Shown: positions 44,693 through 54,222, numbered from the stretch's first letter. The stretch is 64,000 nucleotides of DNA from Pseudomonas sp. MM213 (GCF_020423045.1 NZ_CP081943.1:2914001-2978000); one strand, 5' to 3'. Numbers and translations are program-made. The notes: generated by a model not told the origin, from the letters alone.

Positions 44693-47668
44693 ATGCCTGT
44701 CATGACCCACGCCAACACGCCCACTATTGCAGTGATCGACTCCCGCGGTCTGGGTGTGCGTGCCGTGGCGTATCACCGCCGCGACAATTCTGCAGTCGAA
44801 AGCTGTATTACCCAGCAGGTCCACGATGTTGCCGGACGTGCCGTGCTGAGCCGCGATCCACGGTTGTTTCGTTTACATCAGACAGGCCAGAGCGCCGCCA
44901 ATCAAATCAGCGTGTTCAGCCTGTCGGGGGCCCTGTTGTTGTCCGAAAACAGTGATGCCGGCTGGCGCCTGGGCTTGCTCGGCGAGGACGGACAAGGCGT
45001 CGAAGGATGGGATCAGAAACTCACCCATAGCCGCCGGCACTACGACGGGCAGCGCCGGCCGATCGCTTCATTCGAGAACGCCCACGGTGAAGCGCAACGC
45101 TGCATCGCAAGGTCTGCCTACGCGACTACCAGCGCCGATGAAAGCCTTAACCTGTGCGGCCAACTGATTCGCCAGGACGACACCGCAGGCACTTTGCGCT
45201 ACCTCTCGTTCGGCATTGGCGGCACACCGCTGCAACACAGCCGTACTTTTGTAGAAGATCCGCATTGGTCCGTGGATTGGCCCGCGACGGAAAGCGAACG
45301 CGATGGTTTTCTGGAGGATGATCCAGCGATCACTAGCCTTTACTGCAACGCCGTGGGCGACCCCATCAGGCAGACCGACGCAAAAGGTAATGCTCAAGCG
45401 TTCATTCAGACCCGTGCAGCCGAGCTGAAAGAAGTTCGCCTGACACTGGCCGGGCAGACCGAGGAAAAAACCCTGGTCAGTGACATCCAGTACAACGCTT
45501 TCGGTCAGGTCGAGCGGCAACGCGCAGGGAATGGCGTTGTTTCGTGTGCGACTTTTCGCCCTGAAGACGGGCGACTGGAACATCTGAAGGCTTACGTGCC
45601 AGATCAACCTGCGATCCAGGACCTGACTTACGAGTACGACGCCACAGGCAATATCACTGGCCTGACCGACACTGCCGACCCGACTCGCTATCACCGCAAC
45701 CAGCGGATCGAACACACCCATCGCTACCGTTATGACAGCCTTTACCGACTGATAGCCGCCACCGGCCGACAGCTTCGCAATGCCGGCGGCGGGCCGCAGT
45801 TACCGGCGTTCCAATCTGCGCCCGACCCCGGGCAACTGGAAAATTACTCGCGCATTTACACCTACGATGCCGCCGGCAACCTGGAGGTCATGCAGCACCA
45901 GGCCGACAGTGCCAGCCGCACCGAACGTACAGCCATCGCCGCTTCCAGCAATCGCAGCCTGCCTCAAAAGACCAATGGCGAGTTACCCGACGACAACGAC
46001 ATTGCCGCCGGTTACGACCTGAACGGCAACCGCATGACCCTGCAACCGGGACAAGACTTGCTGTGGAATCTGCGCAATCAATTGCGCCAGGTCGATCGAG
46101 TGGTTCGCGAGGACAAGCCTCACGACGCCGAGATTTACCTCTACGACGGCAACGGCCAACGCCTGCGAAAGATCCGTCAGGCCTACACCGGCACGTTGAC
46201 CCGCACCCACGAAACCCGCTACCTGCCGGGTGTGGAAATTCGCTCGTGCGCTGACGAAACCCTTCATGTCATCACGGTGGAGGCCGGGCGCGGCAAGGTG
46301 CAGATACTTCATTGGGAGAAAAAACCTGCGTCAGGCATTCCCCAGGACCAGCATCGCTACAGTTTCACCGATCATCTGAAGTCCAGCACCGTCGAGCTGG
46401 ATGAAGCTGCGCGATTGATCACGTGGGAAAGCTACTACCCGTACGGTGGAACCTGCTGGTGGGCGGGGCGCAGCAAGCTGGAAGCCAGTTACAAAACCAT
46501 TCGTTATTCGGGCCAGGAACGGGATGCCACGGGTTTGTATTACTACGGGTTTCGCTACTACATGCCTTGGTGTCAGCGGTGGTTGTGTGCGGATCCAGCG
46601 GGGACTGCGGACGGGTTGAATCTGTATGCGATGGTTCACGCAAATCCGGTGGGGCATGTAGATATCGCCGGACTGATAGATGACCACACGGTACAAACCA
46701 GAAACCTGCGCGATGCGTCTTCATCTGCCTTTGTGCGTGATTTCGTTTCCAGGGGTATGTCCGGCGTGGTGCAAATGTCGACCATTGCGGCGTTGAACAC
46801 CTTGCCAGCCAGCCGTGCTACTAACGCGGCACTGGAGGTAACCGCCGGCCTGCTTGATGGGATTGCCGTCGGGATTGTCGGTGGTGGTTTGGCTGCACGG
46901 TTTCATCGTAACGCAATGGTATTCGGTGCCATCGGCGGCGCTTTGATAGGCGCTTTACCGGCGGCATTGAGTCATGACAGTGATTCAACGGACGAATCAG
47001 AGGTGGAGCTGAACCAGACAGCCATCAACCGAATAGGCGCAGATGCAGGCGCTATCACTCGAGAACTCTTTCAACAGGTATTCAGGGGGCATGGAACAAA
47101 CTTTTCCTGGGGCGACGTCAGCCTGGGAGATCGGGTTCCGGCCTTTAATCGAACAGCTTCGGCCTATGCGGTAACTAACGCACTCAATGGCGCGTTCGGT
47201 CGATTTGTCCCAGAGTCCATTCGCAGTTGGCTAGGTCCTTTGATTGAAGGGGCGGACGGGTTTGTCGGCACGTGGCTGCGGGGAAATCATCCAGAAACAA
47301 ACTATACAGCCGGTACTTCGCCGATTCAGAGTCCACCGCTCCTCGATACAGCCTTAGGGGCGACCGGCAGGATTGCCTCCAGCCTGTTCATTTACGGCGT
47401 AAATACCGCGGTTGAAGCTGCGACGGCCAGCATCACCGGCCTGAGTGCCTCCGAACGCGGGGATTCGGTGAACATGCTAAGTGGAGCCATCACCGGCGCC
47501 TTTATCGGGCTCGCTGACTATCGAGCTGTGATCATGCCAGCCGCTCTGGACGGATACAGTGTATTTAATCCGCAGGCCGCAGCTCGTATTAGTCCAGACG
47601 TCCAGTCAACGGCGCCTAGATTCAGCAGCCGATCTGTCGTCCGGCGCCATAGCGTTCATGACATCTGA
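44693..47668 (+). CDS. RHS-repeat toxin, TccC-like, orphan
   Basis: A 991-aa RHS/YD-repeat protein like the TccC component of insecticidal Tc complexes. It opens with HANTPTIAVIDSRG, typical of that class; YD repeats (YDATGNITGLTD, YDAAGNLEVMQ, YDLNGNRMTLQ) build the cocoon. The core ends with RYSGQERDATGLYYYG, RYY and DPAGTADGLNLYAMV near residue 640. The last ~330 residues are the variable toxin part; I do not recognise it. That part is hydrophobic and Gly/Ala-rich (GIAVGIVGGGL, FGAIGGALIGALPAAL) and looks more AT-rich by eye. No TcA or TcB gene and no candidate immunity gene adjoins it. Start uncertain: ATG at 44693 or 44702. Confidence 0.88.
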   Translation: MPVMTHANTPTIAVIDSRGLGVRAVAYHRRDNSAVESCITQQVHDVAGRAVLSRDPRLFRLHQTGQSAANQISVFSLSGALLLSENSDAGWRLGLLGEDGQGVEGWDQKLTHSRRHYDGQRRPIASFENAHGEAQRCIARSAYATTSADESLNLCGQLIRQDDTAGTLRYLSFGIGGTPLQHSRTFVEDPHWSVDWPATESERDGFLEDDPAITSLYCNAVGDPIRQTDAKGNAQAFIQTRAAELKEVRLTLAGQTEEKTLVSDIQYNAFGQVERQRAGNGVVSCATFRPEDGRLEHLKAYVPDQPAIQDLTYEYDATGNITGLTDTADPTRYHRNQRIEHTHRYRYDSLYRLIAATGRQLRNAGGGPQLPAFQSAPDPGQLENYSRIYTYDAAGNLEVMQHQADSASRTERTAIAASSNRSLPQKTNGELPDDNDIAAGYDLNGNRMTLQPGQDLLWNLRNQLRQVDRVVREDKPHDAEIYLYDGNGQRLRKIRQAYTGTLTRTHETRYLPGVEIRSCADETLHVITVEAGRGKVQILHWEKKPASGIPQDQHRYSFTDHLKSSTVELDEAARLITWESYYPYGGTCWWAGRSKLEASYKTIRYSGQERDATGLYYYGFRYYMPWCQRWLCADPAGTADGLNLYAMVHANPVGHVDIAGLIDDHTVQTRNLRDASSSAFVRDFVSRGMSGVVQMSTIAALNTLPASRATNAALEVTAGLLDGIAVGIVGGGLAARFHRNAMVFGAIGGALIGALPAALSHDSDSTDESEVELNQTAINRIGADAGAITRELFQQVFRGHGTNFSWGDVSLGDRVPAFNRTASAYAVTNALNGAFGRFVPESIRSWLGPLIEGADGFVGTWLRGNHPETNYTAGTSPIQSPPLLDTALGATGRIASSLFIYGVNTAVEAATASITGLSASERGDSVNMLSGAITGAFIGLADYRAVIMPAALDGYSVFNPQAAARISPDVQSTAPRFSSRSVVRRHSVHDI

Positions 47669-47698
47669 AACCGTCAGTCGAGACCCGGCTCGAAAGGA

Positions 47699-48142
47699 TT
47701 ATCGGGCCGGCGGGCTCTCCCCCAACGGCACCACCGCCATGGTCAACCGCGACACACAACTGGCCTTGCCCTCATCGCTGGTCAACCGAATGTCCCAGAC
47801 ATGGGTCGTGCGCCCGATGTGAATCGGCTTGGCCACCGCCGTCACCCGTCCGCTGCGCAGCCCCCGCAAATGGTTGGCGTTGATCTCAAGGCCTACGCAG
47901 TAAAACCTGCTGGCATCGATGCACAGATAACTGGCCATGGAGCCGACTGTTTCAGCCAACACCACCGAGGCACCACCGTGCAGCAAACCATAAGGCTGGT
48001 GAGTGCGGTGATCGATGACCATGCTCGCCGTCAGCGACTCTTCGTCGAAGGCTTCGAAGCGGATATCCAGCACTTCGCCGATGGTGTTTTTCTGAATCGC
48101 GTTCAACTGCTCGATGTTGGGAGTGGTACGCCACAAACTCAT
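47699..48142 (-). CDS. hotdog-fold thioesterase (PaaI/YdiI-like)
   Basis: A 147-aa hotdog thioesterase with the signature HRTHQPYGLLHGGASVVLAETVGS: HGG binds the thioester and Glu in AETVGS is the catalytic base. Such enzymes hydrolyse aryl- or acyl-CoA, for example 1,4-dihydroxy-2-naphthoyl-CoA in E. coli. The start MSLWRTTPN was chosen on family alignment. It follows the acyl-CoA ligase gene by 32 bases, so the pair may make and release acyl-CoA in the same pathway. Confidence 0.91.
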   Translation of the reverse strand: MSLWRTTPNIEQLNAIQKNTIGEVLDIRFEAFDEESLTASMVIDHRTHQPYGLLHGGASVVLAETVGSMASYLCIDASRFYCVGLEINANHLRGLRSGRVTAVAKPIHIGRTTHVWDIRLTSDEGKASCVSRLTMAVVPLGESPPAR

Positions 48143-48174
48143 TGCACACATCCTTTGTTGGTTTTGTTCGTGGC

Positions 48175-49842
48175 TCAATCCTGCCACAGCACCGCTTCGC
48201 TATGCTCGCTCCATTCTTCGAACCGGGGGCCGTAAGCCGCTTCGATCACGTTGCGCTTGATCTTCAGGGTTGGCGTCAGGAAGCCGTTTTCCACGGCCCA
48301 GCTGTCTTTGACGACAACGAGCCGGCGCAGGCGCTCATGTTTGTCGAGGGCGCCGTTGACCTCTTCGAGAAGTTTTTCCAGGCTGGAATGCAGGCCGGCA
48401 CGCGCGGTTCCGCCGGCGTCCTGCTGCCCGACTGCCGAGAGCACGCACAACCCCAGCGGCGCGCTCAACCCATCGCCGACCACGCACACTTGCTCGATGC
48501 GTGAATGCACCGCCAAACGATTTTCGATCGGCGCCGGTGCCACGTATTTGCCTTTGCTGGTCTTGAAGATTTCCTTCAGGCGACCGGTCAGGCGCAGGTT
48601 GCCTTCGGCGTCCTGTTCGCCCTTGTCACCGGTGCGCAGGAAGCCGTCCTCGGTGATGGTGTCGGCGGTTTTTTCCGATTCCTTGAAATACCCGAGCATG
48701 GTTGCGCCACTGCGCACCAAGACCTCGCCCGATTCGGCGATCCGCACTTCAACGTCGGGGCAAGGCTTGCCGATCCAGCCCGGTTTGTTGTCGCCGGGCC
48801 GGCCGATGTGGGAATACCCGCAGCTTTCGGTCATGCCGTAGACCTCCAGCACGTCCAGCCCGAGTTTGCGGTACCACAGCAACAACGTCTGCGGCACCGG
48901 CGCGGCGCCGGACAACGCGACGCGCAAGGCGTCCAGCCCCAGCCCGGCGAGCACTTTGTGCCCTACCCGTTTGCCGATGAAGGGCAGCCCGAGCAGGAAG
49001 TCGAGGCGTTTTGCCGGGATCTTGCCGTACACGCCCATCTGGAATTTGGTCCAGATGCGTGGCACGCCGAACAGCGCAGTCGGCCGCGCCCGCTGCAAAT
49101 CAGTCAGGAAGGTGTCGAGGCTCTCGGCAAAGAACACGGTTTGCCCGGTGTAGATAGACGCCAGTTCGACGAACATGCGTTCGGCGACGTGGCACAGCGG
49201 CAGGTAAGACAGCAATCGATCCGACTCATTGAGGCCGAACAACTGCGTGCCACGGGTGGTGGCGAACCCCAGATTACCGAAGCTGTGCATGACGCCTTTG
49301 GGCATGCCGGTGGTGCCGGAGGTGTAAATGATGGTCGCCAGTTGGTCAGCGGCAGGCTTGGGGTCGTCCTGGATCGGTGAGCAGGCTTGCAGGTCGGCCC
49401 AACTGAAATCGAAGGTGCCCGGCGGGTGCAACGGCAGGCTGATGGTCGGCAAGTCGGGATTGACCCCGCGGGACATGCCGGGCCAGTCGTCGAGTTTGCC
49501 GATGAACACCAGCGCCGCTTCGGAGTGTTCGAGTACTTGTGCGACGGATTCGGCAGTGAGGTTCGGGTACAACGGCACCGACACATGCCCGGCCATCCAG
49601 ATCGCCAGGTCGGCGATGATCCAGTGGGCGCAGTTTTTCGAGATCAGGGCGATGTGGCTGCCTTGCGGAAGTTCACGGGCGCGCAGCCAGTGTGCAGCGC
49701 AGCGGGCCTGATGGCCGACGTCTTCCCAGGTCAGGGTCTCGACCTGGCCACCACCCGTGGGCTGGACCAGAAAGCGCTGGCGGGGATGACGGGCTTCGCG
49801 CTCGTAGAAGACGTCCAGCGGCAAACGAAAAGCAGCAGACAT
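48175..49842 (-). CDS. AMP-dependent acyl-CoA synthetase (long-chain fatty acid ligase-like)
   Basis: A 555-aa adenylate-forming ligase. The AMP-binding P-loop IIYTSGTTGMPKGVMHS is near residue 175, the YGMTESCGYSH motif near 330 and the GRLKEIFKTSKGKYVAPAPIE hinge near 430; these resemble the long-chain fatty acyl-CoA synthetase group. There is no transmembrane segment. The start MSAAFRLPL has AGGAG eight bases upstream. It forms a two-gene operon with the hotdog thioesterase. The chain-length preference cannot be read from sequence. Confidence 0.92.
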   Translation of the reverse strand: MSAAFRLPLDVFYEREARHPRQRFLVQPTGGGQVETLTWEDVGHQARCAAHWLRARELPQGSHIALISKNCAHWIIADLAIWMAGHVSVPLYPNLTAESVAQVLEHSEAALVFIGKLDDWPGMSRGVNPDLPTISLPLHPPGTFDFSWADLQACSPIQDDPKPAADQLATIIYTSGTTGMPKGVMHSFGNLGFATTRGTQLFGLNESDRLLSYLPLCHVAERMFVELASIYTGQTVFFAESLDTFLTDLQRARPTALFGVPRIWTKFQMGVYGKIPAKRLDFLLGLPFIGKRVGHKVLAGLGLDALRVALSGAAPVPQTLLLWYRKLGLDVLEVYGMTESCGYSHIGRPGDNKPGWIGKPCPDVEVRIAESGEVLVRSGATMLGYFKESEKTADTITEDGFLRTGDKGEQDAEGNLRLTGRLKEIFKTSKGKYVAPAPIENRLAVHSRIEQVCVVGDGLSAPLGLCVLSAVGQQDAGGTARAGLHSSLEKLLEEVNGALDKHERLRRLVVVKDSWAVENGFLTPTLKIKRNVIEAAYGPRFEEWSEHSEAVLWQD

Positions 49843-49942
49843 GCGACTCGCTCCTTTATTTTTGGTCTGGAGCAAGCGTAGTCAACCAAGCGGTTGCTTG
49901 GTTGACTATTTCATTACAAAAAATCAGTAACGCAGCCGAACA

Positions 49943-50033
49943 CTGTAGGAGCGAGGCTTGCCCGCGAAGGGGCCCTTGAAGGAGTTAAAAGCTTCGCGGG
50001 CAAGTCGGACCGCCGCACCGCTCGCTCCTACAA
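49943..50033. repeat. REP pair, one arm with 16-bp insertion
   Basis: CTGTAGGAGCGAGGCTTGCC pairs with an arm in which TCGGACCGCCGCACCG is inserted between GCTTCGCGGGCAAG and the CTCGCTCCTAC half. The inserted block resembles the one found in arms of the other REP class (TCGGAACGCCGCCCGC). It lies between the ligase gene start and the sixA gene end. Confidence 0.85.
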
Positions 50034-50047
50034 AAGCAAAACAATCG

Positions 50048-50500
50048 TTACGGGTGCTTGAGGCTGTTGAGCTTCATCGATCCGATCAACAACTCATTGT
50101 GCTCAAGTTCGGCCAGGCCGGCGGTGCTGACTTTTTCCGGTGGATAGCCGGCGCCATGTTGCAGGTAGCTCAACAAGTTACCCACCAGCGGGTTGTGACT
50201 GACCAAAAGGACGTCACTCACCGACACCAACTGCTCGGCCACTTTATCCGGGTCGGTTTCCGGGGTCAGCCAGTCGACTGTACGAATCTCCGGTTCGAAG
50301 CCCAGAGCCTCACGGACCAGTTGCGCAGTTTCCTGCGCTCGCAGGTAAGGGCTGGCATAGATCGCGGTGACGGGCTGCCCCATCAACCGCGCAGCGCTGC
50401 GCAGCACTTCTTCACGACCGTGGGTAGTCAATGTCCGTTCGGAGTCCGGACGCGAGCCGTAAGGCTCGGCTTCCCCATGACGCAATACCCAGAGTTTCAT
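50048..50500 (-). CDS. sixA: phosphohistidine phosphatase SixA
   Basis: A 150-aa histidine-phosphatase-superfamily protein with the catalytic LRHGEAEPYG at residues 6-15 and the second histidine in SHNPLVGNLL. SixA removes phosphate from histidine of phosphotransferase proteins such as NPr or ArcB domains. Length and the motif Asp-Ser-Glu-Arg-Thr-Leu match the short SixA type. Its ATG overlaps the DUF4389 stop by 4 nt, so the two are co-translated. Confidence 0.93.
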   Translation of the reverse strand: MKLWVLRHGEAEPYGSRPDSERTLTTHGREEVLRSAARLMGQPVTAIYASPYLRAQETAQLVREALGFEPEIRTVDWLTPETDPDKVAEQLVSVSDVLLVSHNPLVGNLLSYLQHGAGYPPEKVSTAGLAELEHNELLIGSMKLNSLKHP

Positions 50501-50844
50501 AGCTTGGGTTCCTCATCTCGGGCCGGATGCGGCGCAGGCGCCACGACGTGTGGCGCTTCACCTTCCGGTGTACGCGGCGTCGGCCAGTCGGCGAACGGCC
50601 AGGGTTTCTGGTCGCTGTGAAACGTGCCGAAACGACCGATCTGCGCCAGGAACTGGCTCAGGCTGTCGCCGAAATTCATCAGGCTGGCGCTCGGGGCGCC
50701 ATAGATCAAACGATAGACCAGTTGCACCAGCACCACGGCGCCGAGGATGAACTGCGCCACCTGCCAGACCAGCAGGAAGACGATCATCCACAACACCCGC
50801 AGCAGGATGGATTCGTATTGGGCTTCTGTTTTCGGATCGTTCAT
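50497..50844 (-). CDS. DUF4389 membrane protein
   Basis: A 115-aa protein with one or two hydrophobic stretches (VLWMIVFLLVWQVAQFILGAVVLVQLVYRLIYG, residues 17-48), followed by a soluble Pro-rich tail. It matches the DUF4389 family, small membrane proteins without known function. The C-terminus (PHVVAPAPHPARDEEP) is disordered in character. It lies between gpsA and sixA on the minus strand with short spacing, so the three may form one operon. Confidence 0.85.
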   Translation of the reverse strand: MNDPKTEAQYESILLRVLWMIVFLLVWQVAQFILGAVVLVQLVYRLIYGAPSASLMNFGDSLSQFLAQIGRFGTFHSDQKPWPFADWPTPRTPEGEAPHVVAPAPHPARDEEPKL

Positions 50845-50877
50845 GTCTCGCTCTCCTGCTCCTTATGAGGAGCGTGA

Positions 50878-51902
50878 TCAGTTAAAACCACTGGTGGAAA
50901 TAAAGTCGACGTCGGTTTTCGGTTCGCCACGCATCAGCAGTTCAATGACCTGATTCAGCGTGCGCCCTTCGAACAGGATCGCGTGCAGCCCGGCGACCAG
51001 CGGCATGTAGACGCCTACTTCCTGGGCCTTGGCCTTGAGCACTTTCAGGGTGTTCACACCTTCGGCGACTTCGCCCAGGCGTGTCACCGCGTCTTCCAGG
51101 CTCAAGCCCTGACCGAGGGCGAAGCCAACCTGGTAGTTACGGCTTTTGGCGACGAACAGGTGACGATCAAGTCCCCCACCCCGGCCAGTCCCAGAAAGGT
51201 CATGGGGTTGGCGCCCTGATTCACCGCGAAGCGGGTCATTTCCGCCAGCGCCCGGGTGATCAGCATGCTCTTGGTGTTTTCGCCCATGCCCAGCGCCACC
51301 GCCATGCCGGCGATGATCGCGTAGACGTTTTTCAGCGCCCCGCCCAACTCCACGCCGAAACGGTCGGCGCTGGCGTACACGCGAAAGGTGCGCCCGTGCA
51401 GCGCTTCCTGAACCCGTTGGCAGAGTTCTTCGTCTTCGCTGGCGACTACCGTGGCGGTCAGCGCGTGCTCGGCGATTTCACGGGCCAGGTTCGGGCCGGA
51501 CAGCACGCCGATGCGCGCTTGCGGGGCGATTTCTTCGAGGATCTCGCTCATCAGTTTAAAGGTGTGGGCTTCGATGCCTTTGGTCAGGCTCACCAGCAAC
51601 TTGCCGCTCAAGCGATCGGCGTGCGGAACCAGCACCGCACGCAGCGCGCTGGAAGGCAGCGCGACAAAACACAGATCGCAGGCGTCCAGCGTGGCTTGCA
51701 GGTCGGTGACCGCTTCCACTCCCGGCAGAATCTTGATGCCCTTGAGGTAACGCGGATTCTCGCGATTGACCCGAATGGCCTCGGCCTGCTCGGGGTCACG
51801 CATCCACTGCCGGACCTGATGCCCGTTCTCGGCCAGCAGATTAGCCACGGCGGTACCAAAACTTCCGCCTCCCAGGACCGCAATTGGGCGCTGTTCAGTC
51901 AT
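50878..51902 (-). pseudogene. gpsA: gpsA with a one-base deletion (glycerol-3-phosphate dehydrogenase, NAD(P)+)
   Basis: Glycerol-3-phosphate dehydrogenase makes sn-glycerol-3-phosphate for phospholipid synthesis. The first frame (start [16 protein letters not shown] at 51902) runs through [24 protein letters not shown] and [12 protein letters not shown]. It then derails into AVTTRLASP instead of the expected continuation, ending at 51102. The remaining family sequence resumes one frame over as [18 protein letters not shown] and runs to the stop at 50878. The span is 1025 nt; adding one base gives exactly 341 codons, the normal Pseudomonas length. The lost base falls at or next to the A tract opposite 51144-51147. 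GpsA is normally needed for growth, so a sequencing error in a homopolymer is as likely as a true mutation. Confidence 0.88.
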
Positions 51903-52098
51903 ATGCAATCCGTTAATCCATACCAATGGCGATGTCGGCATTATACGGAGCGGCCCAGTGGCGGCCAGCCCCCGCGTCAATTACCGGCACTTGTAGAAAG
52001 AAGACGGATAAATCCGAGGAAAATGCCGGCATCGTGACTGAAAAAGTCGACCCGCTCGGTTAACATGCGCGCCCATTAATCGCTATCAAGGATGTGTT

Positions 52099-54222
52099 GT
52101 GTCGTTTGGCCCCGCTGCACCTCGCTCTCCGCTGGTCCTGGCGCTGATATTCAGCCCGCCATTGCTGGCCGACGACCTGTTTCTCGACAACGAGCCAGTG
52201 CCGCAAGTGCTGACGGCTACGCGTCTTAAACAGTCGCCGGCGGCGGTTCCGGGAAGCATGACGGTGATCGACAGCGAACTGATCAACGCCAGTGGCGCCC
52301 GTGACATCAGTGAATTGCTGCGACTGGTGCCGGGGATGATGGTCGGCAACATCAGCGGCAATCAGGCGGCGGTGAACTATCACGGCACCAACGCCAGCGA
52401 AGCGCGGCGCATGCAGGTGCTGATCGACGGGCGCTCGGTGTACCGCGCCGGCCTGGCCACGGTCGACTGGAGCGACATTCCGGTGGCCATGGAAGACATC
52501 GAGCGCATCGAGGTTTTCCGCGGCCCGAACACGGTCAGCTATGGCGCCAATGCGTTGATGGCGGTGGTCAACATCATCACCCGCAACCCGGCCGACAGCC
52601 ATGGTACGCGGGTCAAAGTCACCCGTGGCCAGCGCGGCATCGATGACTTTTACGCCAGTCAGGGCGTGGGTTGGGACGGTGGCGACATGCGCCTGTCGCT
52701 GTCCGGCCAGCAGGACGACGGCTTTGACTCGGACCGCCGCGGCGCCGATTACCGCGACAGCCGCCGCTTGAACCGTTTCAACCTCGCCGTCAGCCAGGCG
52801 CTCAACGAACAGCAAAGTCTCGATTGGCAATTGAATGCCAAGGATGGGAGCAACCAGCGACCTTATACCTACCGCCCGGTGTTTTCGGGGATTACCGCCG
52901 CCGGGAACAATTCCGACGTTGTGGCCAAGGACTATGCCGGTTCCCTGCGCTGGAACCTCGATGTAAATCCTGATCACAGCCTTTATATCCAGGGCTCGGC
53001 CCAGCACTGGGATCGTCAGCAGACCTGGCGCGCCTGCGACGCCGAGGTTTCGTTCAGCCCTGAACTGACCGAACTCTGGCAGCTCAATCCGAATTACACC
53101 GAGCGCCTGGCGCGCAATATCGAGCGTTACGTCGGCCCCGGCGCACCGTCCGGCACGCCGGCAGAACAAGCCTTGGCGAATAAAGTGCTCGACCAGTGGC
53201 GCAACGGCGCCCGCCAAACCTTGTGCGGCGACATCGACCAGAGCACCCGCGAGACGCGCTACGACCTCGAACTGCAAGACACCCTCAGCCTGTCCGACAG
53301 TCTGCGACTGGTCAGCGGCCTGAACTATCGTTACGACCGGGCAGATTCCGAGACCTACTTCAATGGCACGCTCGACGACACGACATGGCGCGCGTTCGGC
53401 CAGCTTGAGTGGCGCGCAAGCGAACACTGGCTGTTACAGGGCGGTGCAATGTTCGAAGACACGCAATTGATCGGCAGCTCGCTGACGCCGCGCGTGGCGG
53501 TCAACTATCTGATCAATCCGCGCCACGGCTTGCGTGCGGTGTATTCGGAAGCCATCCGCTCGCCGGACATGTTCGAGAACAACGTCAACTGGAGTTACCG
53601 GGTGACCAACCTGCAACCCGCTGCCTACGGCCAGAACAGCGCCCGCTATTTCGTCAAGACCCGCGGTCCCGGCAATCTCGACCAGGAACACATGCGCTCG
53701 CGGGAACTGGGCTACAACGGCTACTTCGCCGAGTGGAGGCTGGCGGCGGACGTGAAGGTGTTTCACGACGAAATCACCGGCATGATCAGCGAGCCGCTAC
53801 GCAACAATCAGTACATCGCCAGCAACGCCAACAGCTCGCGCTTCACTGGTACGGAAACCCAGCTCGACTGGCGGCTGAGCAGTGCCGATCGCTTGCGCCT
53901 GACCTACGCCTATGTCGATGCCGAGGCGAGCAACCCGCTGGATGCGCAACAGACCGCGCGCAACAGCGGCTCCGCCGGTTGGCTGCGCGATTGGGGCCAC
54001 GGCTGGAACAGTGCGCTCTTCTACTATGGTGACGACGCGCTCAACGGCTATCGCTTTGAACGGGTCGACACGCGCATCGCCAAGCGCGTTGGCCTGGGCA
54101 AGGCCAGCCTGGAACTGGCCGGCGTCCTCCAACAGCGCCTCGACAACCAACCCACGACGTTCATCGACAACCGCTACGACGAGCGGCGAGTGCTCTACTT
54201 CAGCGCGGAGCTGGCGTTCTAA
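52099..54222 (+). CDS. TonB-dependent receptor
   Basis: A 707-aa outer-membrane receptor: signal peptide (about 1-24, ending LLADD), plug domain (ISELLRLVPGM, VLIDGRSVYRAG, IERIEVFRGPNTVSYG, ALMAVVNIITR), then a 22-strand-type beta barrel ending in the outer-membrane signature Phe (SAELAF). It starts with GTG at 52099, preceded by AAGGA. The ligand is unknown; the barrel shows no obvious siderophore-specific feature. The gene is followed directly (zero gap) by a periplasmic binding protein and a hybrid kinase, which suggests a sensing role in addition to or instead of uptake. Confidence 0.92.
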   Translation: MSFGPAAPRSPLVLALIFSPPLLADDLFLDNEPVPQVLTATRLKQSPAAVPGSMTVIDSELINASGARDISELLRLVPGMMVGNISGNQAAVNYHGTNASEARRMQVLIDGRSVYRAGLATVDWSDIPVAMEDIERIEVFRGPNTVSYGANALMAVVNIITRNPADSHGTRVKVTRGQRGIDDFYASQGVGWDGGDMRLSLSGQQDDGFDSDRRGADYRDSRRLNRFNLAVSQALNEQQSLDWQLNAKDGSNQRPYTYRPVFSGITAAGNNSDVVAKDYAGSLRWNLDVNPDHSLYIQGSAQHWDRQQTWRACDAEVSFSPELTELWQLNPNYTERLARNIERYVGPGAPSGTPAEQALANKVLDQWRNGARQTLCGDIDQSTRETRYDLELQDTLSLSDSLRLVSGLNYRYDRADSETYFNGTLDDTTWRAFGQLEWRASEHWLLQGGAMFEDTQLIGSSLTPRVAVNYLINPRHGLRAVYSEAIRSPDMFENNVNWSYRVTNLQPAAYGQNSARYFVKTRGPGNLDQEHMRSRELGYNGYFAEWRLAADVKVFHDEITGMISEPLRNNQYIASNANSSRFTGTETQLDWRLSSADRLRLTYAYVDAEASNPLDAQQTARNSGSAGWLRDWGHGWNSALFYYGDDALNGYRFERVDTRIAKRVGLGKASLELAGVLQQRLDNQPTTFIDNRYDERRVLYFSAELAF

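Noticed and set aside
47559..47822. 87-aa ORF overlapping the end of the RHS gene as a possible immunity protein
   Set aside because: It lies in another frame across the RHS C-terminus and into the convergent thioesterase gene, has no ribosome-binding site and no family features.
50878..51105. separate 75-aa gene downstream of gpsA, or programmed frameshifting in gpsA
   Set aside because: The 75-aa frame is the missing end of GpsA. No slippery site with stimulatory structure is evident, and the shift restores the standard family sequence, so a deletion or sequencing error is simpler.
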